The notes under the pieces: model-generated
Seen by the model: the letters and a program-made list of their open reading frames with translations, nothing else
Databases searched by the model: none
What the model was told of the DNA's origin: nothing
Assembly (NCBI GenBank): GCA_900555985.1
Contig: USNF01000003.1
Location: forward strand, 44,683-108,682
From: an uncultured Gemella sp.
GTDB taxonomy: Bacteria > Bacillota > Bacilli > Staphylococcales > Gemellaceae
Length of the DNA stretch: 64,000 bases
Direction: 5' to 3'
Part shown: in pieces, positions 8,508-17,103 of the stretch
Position numbering within the stretch: the first letter of the stretch is position 1
Layout: every line of letters begins with the position of its first letter
Translations under genes and position numbers: made by a program

Positions 8508-9326
8508 ATGTTTAATAAAAAAACTCGCTCACTTTTTATGATTCCATATGTATTGTGGATGTTACTTTTTGTAGTATTTCCGATTTTACTAATTGTATAC
8601 TATTCATTCAGAGATATTAATGGAAATTTCACTCTATCAAATTATCAAGTGTTTTTTAGTAGTACTTATGTATTGATGACACTTTATAGTTTTTGGTATG
8701 CATTTTTAATTACATTAATTTGTTTAGTGATAAGTTATCCATTAGCATTTATTATAAGTAAAAGTAAATATAGTGAATTATTATTATTACTTATAATTTT
8801 ACCAACATGGATTAATATATTATTAAAAACTTATGCTTTCTTGGGATTATTTGGTGAATATGGAACAATAAATAGTTTTCTAGAATATATAGGAATAGGG
8901 ACACAAAGTTTATTATTTAACTCATTTAGTTTTGTATTTGTTTCTAGTTATATTTTCTTACCATTTATGTTACTACCAATATACAATTCAGTTGTTGGGA
9001 TTAATAAAAACCTAATAGAAGCTTCTTATGACTTAGGAGCTGATTTTAGAACTACATTTAGAAAGATTATTTTTCCTTTGAGTATTAATGGTGTAAAAAC
9101 TGGTATTCAAGTAACATTTATTCCAGCATTATCTCTATTTATGATAACAAGGCTTATTGCAGGTAATAAAATAATAAACTTAGGAACTGCAATAGAGGAA
9201 CATTTCCTTGTTACTCAAAACTGGGGAGTAGGATCTACGATTGCTGTATTCTTGATTGTAGTAATGGGAATAATAATGATACTTACAAATACAAAAGACA
9301 AGGTAGAAATAGGAGGAAGAAAATAA
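8508..9326 (+). CDS. potB: Spermidine/putrescine ABC transporter permease PotB
   Basis: The 272-residue membrane protein has about six hydrophobic segments, with an EAA-type loop near residue 165 (EASYDLGADFRTTF) that docks on the PotA ATPase. It forms the channel together with PotC. The stop codon TAA overlaps the potC ATG (ATAATGA junction at 9326), indicating translational coupling. N-terminal residues NKKTRSLFMIPYV and the first membrane helix match PotB style. Confidence 0.94.
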   Translation: MFNKKTRSLFMIPYVLWMLLFVVFPILLIVYYSFRDINGNFTLSNYQVFFSSTYVLMTLYSFWYAFLITLICLVISYPLAFIISKSKYSELLLLLIILPTWINILLKTYAFLGLFGEYGTINSFLEYIGIGTQSLLFNSFSFVFVSSYIFLPFMLLPIYNSVVGINKNLIEASYDLGADFRTTFRKIIFPLSINGVKTGIQVTFIPALSLFMITRLIAGNKIINLGTAIEEHFLVTQNWGVGSTIAVFLIVVMGIIMILTNTKDKVEIGGRK

Positions 9327-10126
9327 TGAAATTAACATCAAGATTATATTTAATTGTTATATTTGTTATATTATATATTCCTCTAATTTATTTGGCGTAC
9401 TACTCGTTCAATTCTGGAAAAACAATGATAGATTTTGAAGGCTTTTCTTGGAAACATTATAGCGAATTACTAGAAAATAAACGAATGATGGTAATTATTA
9501 TTAATACTGTGGTAGTAGCTTTATTATGTGGATTATTTTCAGCTGTATTTGGAACATTAGGTGCATTAGGAATATATTCATTAAAATCTAACAAAAAGAA
9601 AAATAGCTTTTTAATTGGTAATAATATCTTAATTGTGAGTCCAGACGTAATAATTGGATGTTCATTCTTACTTATGTTTACATTTATAGGAAAACAATTA
9701 GGAATTGATAGTATTCAAGGTTTTTGGTCAGTTTTACTATCACATATAGCTTTTAGTATACCGATAGTAGTATTGATGGTGCTACCAAAATTATATGAAA
9801 TGCCAAAATCTATGATTGATGCTGCTGTTGACTTAGGAGCAACATATCCACAAGTTTTAAGTAAAATAGTTATTCCTTATATTACTCCCGGAATTCTAGC
9901 AGGTTTCTTTATGGGACTTACTTACTCACTTGATGATTTTGCAGTAACTTTCTTTGTTACAGGTAATGGATTCCAAACATTATCAGTTGAAATATATTCA
10001 ATGGCAAGACAAGGAATCAATTTACAAATCAATGCATTATCTACTGTATTAACTTTATTTGTAGTAGTTGGAGTAATTGTATACTATATAATTAATACAA
10101 GTAAATTAAAAAGGGAGGTAAGATAA
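9326..10126 (+). CDS. potC: Spermidine/putrescine ABC transporter permease PotC
   Basis: The 266-residue membrane protein has about six hydrophobic segments and an EAA-type loop DAAVDLGATYPQV that contacts PotA. YYSFNSGKTM near the first periplasm-facing loop is a typical PotC feature. It starts by a 1-base overlap with potB and ends 1 base before potD, so all four transporter genes are translated as a block. Confidence 0.94.
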   Translation: MKLTSRLYLIVIFVILYIPLIYLAYYSFNSGKTMIDFEGFSWKHYSELLENKRMMVIIINTVVVALLCGLFSAVFGTLGALGIYSLKSNKKKNSFLIGNNILIVSPDVIIGCSFLLMFTFIGKQLGIDSIQGFWSVLLSHIAFSIPIVVLMVLPKLYEMPKSMIDAAVDLGATYPQVLSKIVIPYITPGILAGFFMGLTYSLDDFAVTFFVTGNGFQTLSVEIYSMARQGINLQINALSTVLTLFVVVGVIVYYIINTSKLKREVR

Positions 10127-10127
10127 T

Positions 10128-11204
10128 ATGAAAAAATTACTTATTTCAGCCTTATCAATAATTGTTATTTGTTTGGGATTATTGTATAGTAGAAACTTTA
10201 TCGATAGCTCAAATAGCGGAGAGAAACAAACACTTACTATTTTTAACTGGGGAGAGTATATTGATCCAGAATTAATAAAAAAATTTGAAGCAGAAACGGG
10301 AATCTCTGTTGTATATGAAACATTCGATTCAAATGAGGCAATGTTAACTAAAATACAATCAGGATCAACTCCCTATGATATAGTTGTACCTTCAGATTAT
10401 ATGATAAAAAAAATGAAGAAACTTAATTTATTAAAAAAATTAGACCATAGTAAACTTGAAGGATTTGATAATATTGATCCACAATTTTTAAATCTTTCGT
10501 TTGATACGAATAATGAATACTCAGTTCCGTATTTCTGGGGGACATTAGGAATTATCTATAACAAAACTAAAGTTCCAAGTGATTTAAAATTTGAAAAATG
10601 GGATGATTTATGGGATGCCCGTTTAGAGAATAATATTCTTCTTATTGATGGTGCAAGAGAAATGATGGGAATAGCCTTACAATCAGAAGGGAATTCTGTT
10701 AATGATACAAATGAAGTTGATCTTAACTTAGCTGAGAAGAAATTAGAATTATTACATAAAAATATTAAAGCTATAAATTCTGATGAGAAAAAAATGCTAA
10801 TGATTAATAATGAAGCTTGGGTTTCTGTTGTCTTTTCAGGAGATGCTTCAGCAATAATGACAGAAAATGAGAATATGGTATATTCAGTACCTAAAGAGGG
10901 GACAAATCTTTGGTTTGATAATATAGTTATTCCTAAAACTTCAAAAAATGAAGATGCAGCTTATAAGTTTATAAACTTTATGCTTAGGCCAGAAAATGCA
11001 GCACAAAATGCTAAATTTATAGGATATGCTACACCAAACGAAAAAGCTAAGGAGTTACTGCCAGAGGATGTTACTTCTGATGAGCAGTTCTATCCTGATT
11101 TAAGTAGTATTAAAAAAGCTGAAGTATATGAGGACTTATCACCAGCAATGCTCCAGTTATACAATGACTTATTCTTGAAGTTTAAAATAAATAATAGAAA
11201 TTAA
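10128..11204 (+). CDS. potD: Spermidine/putrescine-binding protein PotD
   Basis: The 358-residue extracytoplasmic solute-binding protein captures polyamines for PotBC. After an N-terminal hydrophobic segment (about residues 4-20) the mature domain starts with LTIFNWGEYIDPEL, followed by YETFDSNEAM and YDIVVPSDYMI, all PotD hallmarks. The N-terminal segment contains one Cys (IVICLG) but no proper L-A/S-G/A-C lipobox, so the protein is more likely held by an uncleaved signal anchor than by lipid. It closes the operon before a strong terminator. Confidence 0.94.
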   Translation: MKKLLISALSIIVICLGLLYSRNFIDSSNSGEKQTLTIFNWGEYIDPELIKKFEAETGISVVYETFDSNEAMLTKIQSGSTPYDIVVPSDYMIKKMKKLNLLKKLDHSKLEGFDNIDPQFLNLSFDTNNEYSVPYFWGTLGIIYNKTKVPSDLKFEKWDDLWDARLENNILLIDGAREMMGIALQSEGNSVNDTNEVDLNLAEKKLELLHKNIKAINSDEKKMLMINNEAWVSVVFSGDASAIMTENENMVYSVPKEGTNLWFDNIVIPKTSKNEDAAYKFINFMLRPENAAQNAKFIGYATPNEKAKELLPEDVTSDEQFYPDLSSIKKAEVYEDLSPAMLQLYNDLFLKFKINNRN

Positions 11205-11208
11205 ATTA

Positions 11209-11240
11209 AAGGAGATTATCTTTATTAGGATAATCTCCTT
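11209..11240 (+). terminator. Terminator of the pot operon
   Basis: AAGGAGATTATC (11209-11220) pairs with GATAATCTCCTT (11229-11240), 8-base loop, followed by a T-run. It lies directly after potD. Confidence 0.9.
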
Positions 11241-11253
11241 TTTTTACCCATAA

Positions 11254-11282
11254 TTGTAACGATTTAAATTATATTATATAAT
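11254..11282 (+). promoter_or_regulatory. Predicted promoter of the small membrane protein gene
   Basis: TTGTAA (11254-11259), 17-base spacer, TATAAT (11277-11282), 30 bases before the ATG. Confidence 0.55.
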
Positions 11283-11312
11283 AATATATATACATGAAGG
11301 GAGAATTATTAT

Positions 11313-11645
11313 ATGAAGAAAAGTACTGCACTATTAATTACAATATTACCAATAGAATTAATGACATTATTGTTATTTTTTTTACCTGAAAGATATCTTG
11401 CAATTGTAACTATGATGATAGTGCTATATTTTGGAATAATTATGTTGGTTTTAGGAAAATATATAAAAAAAGGTGATAATGCTCATTTAATTAATGGCAT
11501 CGATATTAGTTTTGAAGAAGCAAAATTACCAGAAAATATTGAGAAGTATTCTAAAGATAGTAAGGTTGTAGGTAATATATGTTTTGGAATGAGTAGTATA
11601 TGTTTTCTTGTTGTAATAGTATACTTAATTGTAAAGAATATTTAG
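11313..11645 (+). CDS. Small two- to three-helix membrane protein, DUF3784-like
   Basis: The 110-residue product has hydrophobic segments at about 5-24, 29-48 and 88-107, with a charged loop at about 50-80 (KKGDNAHLING, EEAKLPENIEKYSKD). The loop pattern, in which a segment resembling a G-N/D-x-L-I-N-G motif is followed by a short soluble stretch, recalls DUF3784 proteins, whose role is unknown. This similarity is from memory and tentative. It has its own promoter and a good AGGGAG ribosome site, and lies alone between pot and dnaX. Confidence 0.55.
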   Translation: MKKSTALLITILPIELMTLLLFFLPERYLAIVTMMIVLYFGIIMLVLGKYIKKGDNAHLINGIDISFEEAKLPENIEKYSKDSKVVGNICFGMSSICFLVVIVYLIVKNI

Positions 11646-11705
11646 TAAAAAGTATAGAGAATAATTTTCACTATGCTTTTTTTACTATAAGTAATATATA
11701 AAATG

Positions 11706-11714
11706 TGGTATAAT
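11706..11714 (+). promoter_or_regulatory. Extended -10 promoter of dnaX
   Basis: TGGTATAAT with TATAAT at 11709-11714, 31 bases before the dnaX ATG. No -35 hexamer is visible at the expected distance. The same extended -10 recurs before several other genes here. Confidence 0.55.
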
Positions 11715-11744
11715 TATGTAGTTAAGTTTATATAGGAGGATTGT

Positions 11745-13448
11745 ATGTTTCAGGCTTTATATAGAAAATATCGACCACAATCATTTAATGATATTGTTGG
11801 TCAAAATCACATAGTTTCAGTACTAAATAATGCAATTGAAAAGAATCAAATTAGCCATGCGTACTTGTTTTATGGTCCTAGAGGGACAGGTAAAACTTCT
11901 ATAGCAAAAATATTTGCTAATGAAGTGAATAAAAATGAAGTATATCAAAAAGAAAATGTTGATATTATAGAGATTGATGCCGCGAGTAATAATGGTGTTG
12001 ATGAAGTACGTGATATAAAAGAAGCAATCAAATTTTTACCAAGTGAAGGTAAGTATAAGGTTTATATAATTGATGAGGTTCATATGCTTACAACAGCAGC
12101 ATTTAATGCCTTACTTAAAACTTTAGAGGAACCACCAGCTCATGTAATTTTCATCTTAGCTACTACTGAAATTCATAAGATACCAGCGACAATTTTATCA
12201 AGATGTCAAAGATTTGAATTTAAAAACTTATCAGTTGAACAATTAGAAGACAGATTAAAATATATTTCAAAAAATGAAAATCTAGAGATAGAAGATGAAG
12301 CAATAAAGAAAATTGCTACTTTAGCTAAAGGTGGATTGAGAGATGCTATAAGTATACTTGATCAAGTATCTAATTATTCTGAAAAAATTACTTTGGAAAA
12401 TATTTTAGAAGTAACATCATCTATTAGTGAAGATAGTATCTTGGAATTTTATAATTACTTATTAAAAGGGGATGTAACAAAGTCTTTACTTATATATAAT
12501 GACTTTGTCTCACAAGCTAAAGATACAAAACTATTACTTAATGATTTAATAAATATAACTAGAGATATTATAGTTTATAAAAATTTAAATAATACAAATT
12601 ATACAAGTTATAATATAAAAAAAATTGAGGATATAGTAAAAGATATTCCATTTGATTATTTTTATAAAATAATAGATTATTTATCGCAAACAGAGCAATA
12701 TATAAGATTTTCAACTGAATATATAAGTTATATGCAAATATGTATAGTAAAAATTTGTTCTAAAGATAATTCAGTTGATAACAAAGTAGATATTATATCA
12801 AATTCTGGTAAAAGTATAGTTGTTAATACACAAATACAAGAATTAGAAAATAGAATTCTACTATTGGAAAATAAAGTATTACATTTAAAAAATCAAAAAG
12901 TAAATTTAAATAATAAAATAGATGACTCAAATACTACTATCCATGATTCACATTCATCTCAAAATGTAGAAATAAAAGAGGTAATTATTAAAGATAAAAG
13001 TAAAATTTTGGAGTTGATTAATAATTCAAATGATAATTTTACTAATTATGCTTCAAATGTTTTTGTAAGAATTATTAATGATAGTTTTGCTACGGATAAC
13101 AATGAAATGTATGCTATGGGAGAAATATTCAAATCTTGTAAATTAGTTGCATCTTCTAAAATAGCTGGTTTACTTGTATTTAGTGAAGCGGAAAATATGA
13201 TGAAAATGGCTCCAAATTCAAAATATAAAAAGTATTTAGAAGAATTATTTAGAAGATATATTGGAGTAGATTATTCTATATATACTTTACAAGATCATCA
13301 GTATAATATTTTACTAGATGAAATTAAAAATGAATCACCAAGTAATGACAAATTGATTGAAAATAAAGATGAACAAGAAGAAGTAAAAAGCTTGGAAAAT
13401 ATATCAAAAATTGAACAATTATTTTCAGATATTATAGTTGAAAAATAG
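11745..13448 (+). CDS. dnaX: DNA polymerase III subunit tau (DnaX), zinc-binding module missing
   Basis: DnaX is the ATPase of the clamp loader and links it to the polymerase. The 567-residue protein has Walker A GPRGTGKT (44-51), the conserved IIEIDAASNNGVDEVRD (74-90), Walker B IIDEVHML and the sensor region EEPPAHVIFILATTE. Between residues 56 and 73, where bacterial DnaX proteins carry a four-cysteine zinc module, only FANEVNKNEVYQKENV is present: no cysteines and about 20 residues shorter than in Bacillus. The C-terminal tau region (about 350-567) is present but weakly conserved. RBS GGAGG. ybaB and recR follow, as in Bacillus, behind their own promoter. Confidence 0.95.
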   Translation: MFQALYRKYRPQSFNDIVGQNHIVSVLNNAIEKNQISHAYLFYGPRGTGKTSIAKIFANEVNKNEVYQKENVDIIEIDAASNNGVDEVRDIKEAIKFLPSEGKYKVYIIDEVHMLTTAAFNALLKTLEEPPAHVIFILATTEIHKIPATILSRCQRFEFKNLSVEQLEDRLKYISKNENLEIEDEAIKKIATLAKGGLRDAISILDQVSNYSEKITLENILEVTSSISEDSILEFYNYLLKGDVTKSLLIYNDFVSQAKDTKLLLNDLINITRDIIVYKNLNNTNYTSYNIKKIEDIVKDIPFDYFYKIIDYLSQTEQYIRFSTEYISYMQICIVKICSKDNSVDNKVDIISNSGKSIVVNTQIQELENRILLLENKVLHLKNQKVNLNNKIDDSNTTIHDSHSSQNVEIKEVIIKDKSKILELINNSNDNFTNYASNVFVRIINDSFATDNNEMYAMGEIFKSCKLVASSKIAGLLVFSEAENMMKMAPNSKYKKYLEELFRRYIGVDYSIYTLQDHQYNILLDEIKNESPSNDKLIENKDEQEEVKSLENISKIEQLFSDIIVEK

Positions 13449-13480
13449 AACTGAAATAATATGAAAGATATTGAAAATTA

Positions 13481-13509
13481 TTGACAATTTATAGGTTTTT
13501 AAATAGAAT
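13481..13509 (+). promoter_or_regulatory. Predicted promoter of ybaB-recR
   Basis: A perfect TTGACA (13481-13486), 17-base spacer and TAGAAT (13504-13509), about 33 bases before the ybaB ATG. A TATAAT at 13510-13515 is too far (23 bases). Confidence 0.6.
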
Positions 13510-13542
13510 TATAATATAACAAGATATTTAGGAGGAAATAAT

Positions 13543-13860
13543 ATGCGTGGAATGGGAAATATGCAACAAATGATGAAAAAAATGCAAAAAATGCAAAAGG
13601 ATATGTTAGCAGCCCAAGAAGGATTAAAAGATCAAACAGTTGAAGGTACAGTTTCTGGAGGAATGGTTACTGCAATAGCTAATGGAGATGGAAAAATTTT
13701 AGACATTAAAATTAAAGAAGAAGTAGTAGATCCAGAAGATATCGAAATGTTACAAGACATGGTTTTAACAGCAGTAAATGACGCATTAGAAAAATCTACT
13801 CAACTTAAAGAAGAAACTTTAGGTAAATTTACAAATGGATTAAATATTCCGGGACTATAA
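13543..13860 (+). CDS. YbaB/EbfC family nucleoid-associated protein
   Basis: The 105-residue DNA-binding protein has a Met- and Lys-rich N-terminus ([16 protein letters not shown]), and the family core [22 protein letters not shown], the usual YbaB features. Members bind DNA as a tweezer-like dimer and lie between dnaX and recR in most bacteria, as here. AGGAGG precedes the ATG. recR begins 1 base after the stop, indicating one transcript. Confidence 0.93.
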   Translation: MRGMGNMQQMMKKMQKMQKDMLAAQEGLKDQTVEGTVSGGMVTAIANGDGKILDIKIKEEVVDPEDIEMLQDMVLTAVNDALEKSTQLKEETLGKFTNGLNIPGL

Positions 13861-13861
13861 G

Positions 13862-14458
13862 ATGCAATATCCAAAACCAATTTTAGACTTAATAGATAGT
13901 TATTCACTTTTACCTGGAATAGGGAGAAAAACAGCAATTCGTCTTGCGTTTCATACGTTAAAGATGAATGATAATGATATAAATAATTTTGCAAAATCAT
14001 TAGTAGAATTAAAAGAAAAACTTACAAATTGTGAGGTTTGTCATAGATTATGCGAAACATCTATTTGCGATATTTGTGCAGATAATTCAAGAGATAAATC
14101 AACAATTTGTGTTGTAGCAAACGACAATGATTTAGTGGCTATGGAAAATATGCAACAATATAGAGGAGTATACCACGTTTTAGATGGATTGATATCCCCT
14201 ATGGATGGTATTGGTCCATTAGATATTAATATTAAATCACTGTTTGAAAGAGCTCAAGATCCAATTGTTAAAGAAATAATTCTTGCAACAAATTCATCAC
14301 CTGAGGGTGAAGGAACAGCAAGTTTTATTTCAAAATATTTAAAAAATACGGATATTAAAGTTACTAGAATTGCTCAAGGGATTTCATTTGGTAGTGATAT
14401 AGAATATGTAGATGAAGTTACACTATCTAGAGCAATTTCTGGAAGAATAGAAATATAA
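13862..14458 (+). CDS. recR: Recombination mediator protein RecR
   Basis: The 198-residue protein acts with RecF and RecO to load RecA on gapped DNA. It has the N-terminal helix-hairpin-helix region LLPGIGRKTAIRLAF, a four-cysteine zinc finger (CEVCHRLCETSICDIC at about 58-73), and a Toprim domain starting ICVVANDNDL with ATNSSPEGEGTA further on. Length is typical (198). It is in the conserved dnaX-ybaB-recR order. tkt begins 18 bases downstream with its own GGAGG site and may share the transcript. Confidence 0.95.
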   Translation: MQYPKPILDLIDSYSLLPGIGRKTAIRLAFHTLKMNDNDINNFAKSLVELKEKLTNCEVCHRLCETSICDICADNSRDKSTICVVANDNDLVAMENMQQYRGVYHVLDGLISPMDGIGPLDINIKSLFERAQDPIVKEIILATNSSPEGEGTASFISKYLKNTDIKVTRIAQGISFGSDIEYVDEVTLSRAISGRIEI

Positions 14459-14476
14459 ATTTAGGAGGGCATAAAT

Positions 14477-16453
14477 ATGTCACAAAAATCGGTAAATGCA
14501 ATTAAAGTTTTAGGTGTAGATGCTATCAATAAAGCGAAATCTGGGCATCCTGGAGTAGTAATGGGAGCTGCACCTATGGCTTATTCATTATTTGCTAATC
14601 ATTTAAGAGTAAATCCAAAAAAAGAAGATTGGATTAACAGAGATAGATTTGTTTTATCTGCTGGGCACGGTTCAATGTTACTTTATTCATTGTTACATCT
14701 TTCTGGTTTTGAGGATGTTTCATTAGACGAAATCAAAAGCTTCCGTCAATGGGGTTCAAAAACTCCTGGTCACCCAGAGTTTGGTCATACTAAAGGAGTA
14801 GATGCTACTACTGGTCCACTAGGACAAGGTGTATCAACAGCTGTAGGAATGGCTTTAGCTGAAAGATATTTAGCAGCTAAATATAATAAAGAAGGTTATG
14901 ATTTATTTAATCATTACACATATGTAATTTGTGGTGATGGTGATATTATGGAAGGAGTTGCTTCAGAAACAGCAAGTTTTGCAGCAATTCAAAAATTAAA
15001 TAAATTAGTAGTGTTGTATGATTCAAATGATATTTGTTTAGATGGTGAAACAAAAGATGCATTCTCTGAAAATGTTCGTGCAAGATATGAAGCTTATGGT
15101 TGGAACACTATTTTAGTAGAAGAAGGATCAAATGTAGATGCTATTAGTAAGGCGATAGAAGAAGCAAAAAAATCTGATAAACCTACACTTATAGAAGTTA
15201 AAACTATTATTGGTGCTGGTTCACCTAATAAACAAGGAACTAATGGAGTTCATGGTGCTCCATTAGGTGAAGAAGAAACTGCGCTGTTTAGAAAAGAAAT
15301 TGGTTGGGAATATGATCCATTTGAAATTCCGGCAGATGTTTATTCAGACTTTAAAGAAAAAGTAGCCGATAGAGGAGAAACTGCTTATAAATCTTGGGAA
15401 AAAGTTTATTCAGAATACAAAGAAAAATATCCTGAATTAGCAGCTGAATTAGAAGAAGTTTTAACAAGAAAAGATATTGAACGTTTATCAAAAGAAAGTT
15501 TTGGCTTCAAGAGTGTTGGTGAAGCACAAGCAACTCGAAATTCATCACAAGATGCAATTAATAGTATAGCTGCAGTTTTACCTACATTCTTTGGAGGATC
15601 AGCAGACCTTTCACACTCAAATATGACATTTATAAAAGGTAATGGTTTACAAGATGATGAAAATAGGTTAGCAAGAAATGTGCAATTTGGAGTACGTGAA
15701 TTTGGAATGGCGACTATTTTAAACGGGTTAATGTTGCACGGTGGAGTCAGAGTGTTTGGAGGAACATTCTTTGTATTCTCTGATTACTTAAAAGCTGCAT
15801 TAAGATTATCAGCTTTACAAGGACTTCCAGTAACATATGTATTTACTCATGATAGTATTGCTGTTGGTGAGGATGGTCCTACTCATGAACCTATTGAGCA
15901 TTTAGCATCATTAAGAACTATACCAAATAGTTATGTTTTCAGACCAGCAGATGCTACTGAAGCGCAAGGCGCATGGTATTTATCACAAAAAGTTAATAAT
16001 AAACCAACATCACTTGTATTAACTCGTCAAAATCTTCCAATTTTAGAAAATACTTCTTTTGAAAAAGTTTCAAAAGGTGCATATGTTGTTTATGAAACTT
16101 CTTCAGATTTCGATACTATTTTAATAGGTACAGGATCAGAAGTTGCATTAGCAGTGGATGTAGCTAGAGAATTAGAAAAAGATGGTTCTAAAGTTCGTGT
16201 AGTAAGTATGCCATCTGTAGAGTTATTCGAAGAACAACCTAAAGAATACAAAGAAGAATTATTACCACGTAGTGTTCGCAGACGTGTATCATTAGAAATG
16301 GGTAACACAGCTTTATGGTATAAATATGTTGGATTAGATGGATTAGCTATTGGTATTGATAGTTTTGGTGCATCTGCTCCAGCGAACAAAGTAATTGAAG
16401 AGTACGGATTTACTGTTGATAAAGTTGTAGAGAGAATAAAAAATGAGCTATAG
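14477..16453 (+). CDS. tkt: Transketolase
   Basis: The 658-residue thiamine-diphosphate enzyme moves two-carbon units in the pentose phosphate pathway. SGHPGVVMGAAPMAYSL lies at about residues 22-38, the ThDP-binding GDGDIMEG at about 154-161, and the C-terminal part has THDSIAVGEDGPTHEP and REFGMA, all diagnostic. Length is normal (about 660). A strong AGGAGGGC ribosome site precedes the ATG. Its 3' end overlaps the S1-domain gene by 11 bases. Confidence 0.96.
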   Translation: MSQKSVNAIKVLGVDAINKAKSGHPGVVMGAAPMAYSLFANHLRVNPKKEDWINRDRFVLSAGHGSMLLYSLLHLSGFEDVSLDEIKSFRQWGSKTPGHPEFGHTKGVDATTGPLGQGVSTAVGMALAERYLAAKYNKEGYDLFNHYTYVICGDGDIMEGVASETASFAAIQKLNKLVVLYDSNDICLDGETKDAFSENVRARYEAYGWNTILVEEGSNVDAISKAIEEAKKSDKPTLIEVKTIIGAGSPNKQGTNGVHGAPLGEEETALFRKEIGWEYDPFEIPADVYSDFKEKVADRGETAYKSWEKVYSEYKEKYPELAAELEEVLTRKDIERLSKESFGFKSVGEAQATRNSSQDAINSIAAVLPTFFGGSADLSHSNMTFIKGNGLQDDENRLARNVQFGVREFGMATILNGLMLHGGVRVFGGTFFVFSDYLKAALRLSALQGLPVTYVFTHDSIAVGEDGPTHEPIEHLASLRTIPNSYVFRPADATEAQGAWYLSQKVNNKPTSLVLTRQNLPILENTSFEKVSKGAYVVYETSSDFDTILIGTGSEVALAVDVARELEKDGSKVRVVSMPSVELFEEQPKEYKEELLPRSVRRRVSLEMGNTALWYKYVGLDGLAIGIDSFGASAPANKVIEEYGFTVDKVVERIKNEL

Positions 16454-16811
16454 AGAAATCTCCCCTGGAGATATAATTAAGGTTAAGGTTACTGCTGTAA
16501 AACCATATGGAGCATTTATAGAAACAAAAGATGGTCAAGTTGGATTAATTCATATTTCAGAGATAACTAATTGTTTTATTTTTGATATTAGTAGTTATAT
16601 AAAACAAGATGAGATTTTAGAAGTTAAAGTATTATCTATTAAAGATAATAAAATTAATGCTACCTTAAATTTCAAACAAAAAAAATCATCAAATAAAAAA
16701 GAAATTAATAGTTTAGATACTCTTAATTTTGTCTATGGATTTGATACAATAAAAAGAAATATGAAGTTTTGGCAGAAAAAAGCAATGATTGAAATGAGAA
16801 ATTCAAAATAA
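16443..16811 (+). CDS. S1 RNA-binding domain protein (YugI/general stress protein 13-like)
   Basis: The 122-residue protein has one S1 domain (residues about 5-77: PGDIIKVKVTAVKPYGAFIE, GLIHISEI, EVKVLSIKDNKI) and a basic C-terminal tail. This size matches YugI/GSP13-like proteins, which associate with ribosomes or act as RNA-binding post-transcriptional regulators (CvfD in streptococci). It overlaps the end of tkt by 11 bases, so it is probably translated by coupling. The exact member of the family is uncertain. Confidence 0.83.
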   Translation: MSYREISPGDIIKVKVTAVKPYGAFIETKDGQVGLIHISEITNCFIFDISSYIKQDEILEVKVLSIKDNKINATLNFKQKKSSNKKEINSLDTLNFVYGFDTIKRNMKFWQKKAMIEMRNSK

Positions 16812-16816
16812 ATCTA

Positions 16817-16845
16817 TTGACAAATGAATTACAAATGTATATAAT
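16817..16845 (+). promoter_or_regulatory. Consensus sigma-A promoter of alaS
   Basis: TTGACA (16817-16822), exactly 17 bases, TATAAT (16840-16845): full consensus, just upstream of the T-box leader. It is the strongest promoter I see in the window. Confidence 0.85.
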
Positions 16846-16859
16846 AAATTTACATAACT

Positions 16860-17078
16860 AATGAAGTATAGGAATTGAAAGTAATTAAATATTATTTTCA
16901 GAGAGAATCTAGCGGTGAGAAAGATTCATAATATTACTTTTATGCTACCTATATATAACTTCATCGGCAGATAAGCCGTTATAAATACTAATGAGGAGTA
17001 TAATATATACTTGAATTAGGGTGGTAACACGATTAAGGTCGTCCCTTGTGTAATTAACTTTACACAAGGGACTTTTTT
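16860..17078 (+). promoter_or_regulatory. T-box leader of alaS, alanine specifier GCT
   Basis: Stem I closes with ATGAAG-TATAGG (from 16860) against CCTATA...CTTCAT (up to 16963). A terminal hairpin pairs GAATCT with AGATTC. The 3' side of the specifier loop contains GCT (16944-16946) followed by A, an alanine codon. The T-box core AGGGTGGTAACACG is at 17018-17031, differing from the usual AGGGTGGTACCGCG at two positions. A 12-bp terminator stem (17041-17052 with 17061-17072) plus T-run follows. Uncharged tRNA-Ala would stabilise the antiterminator and switch on alaS. Confidence 0.93.
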
Positions 17079-17103
17079 ATTTTTATATTTTAAGGAGACA
17101 AAA

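Noticed and set aside
12610..12630. Run of eight A inside dnaX as a programmed frameshift site (tau/gamma)
   Set aside because: The run is followed by ATT rather than a slippery AAG, without a visible stimulatory stem or Shine-Dalgarno; homopolymer runs are common in such AT-rich DNA.
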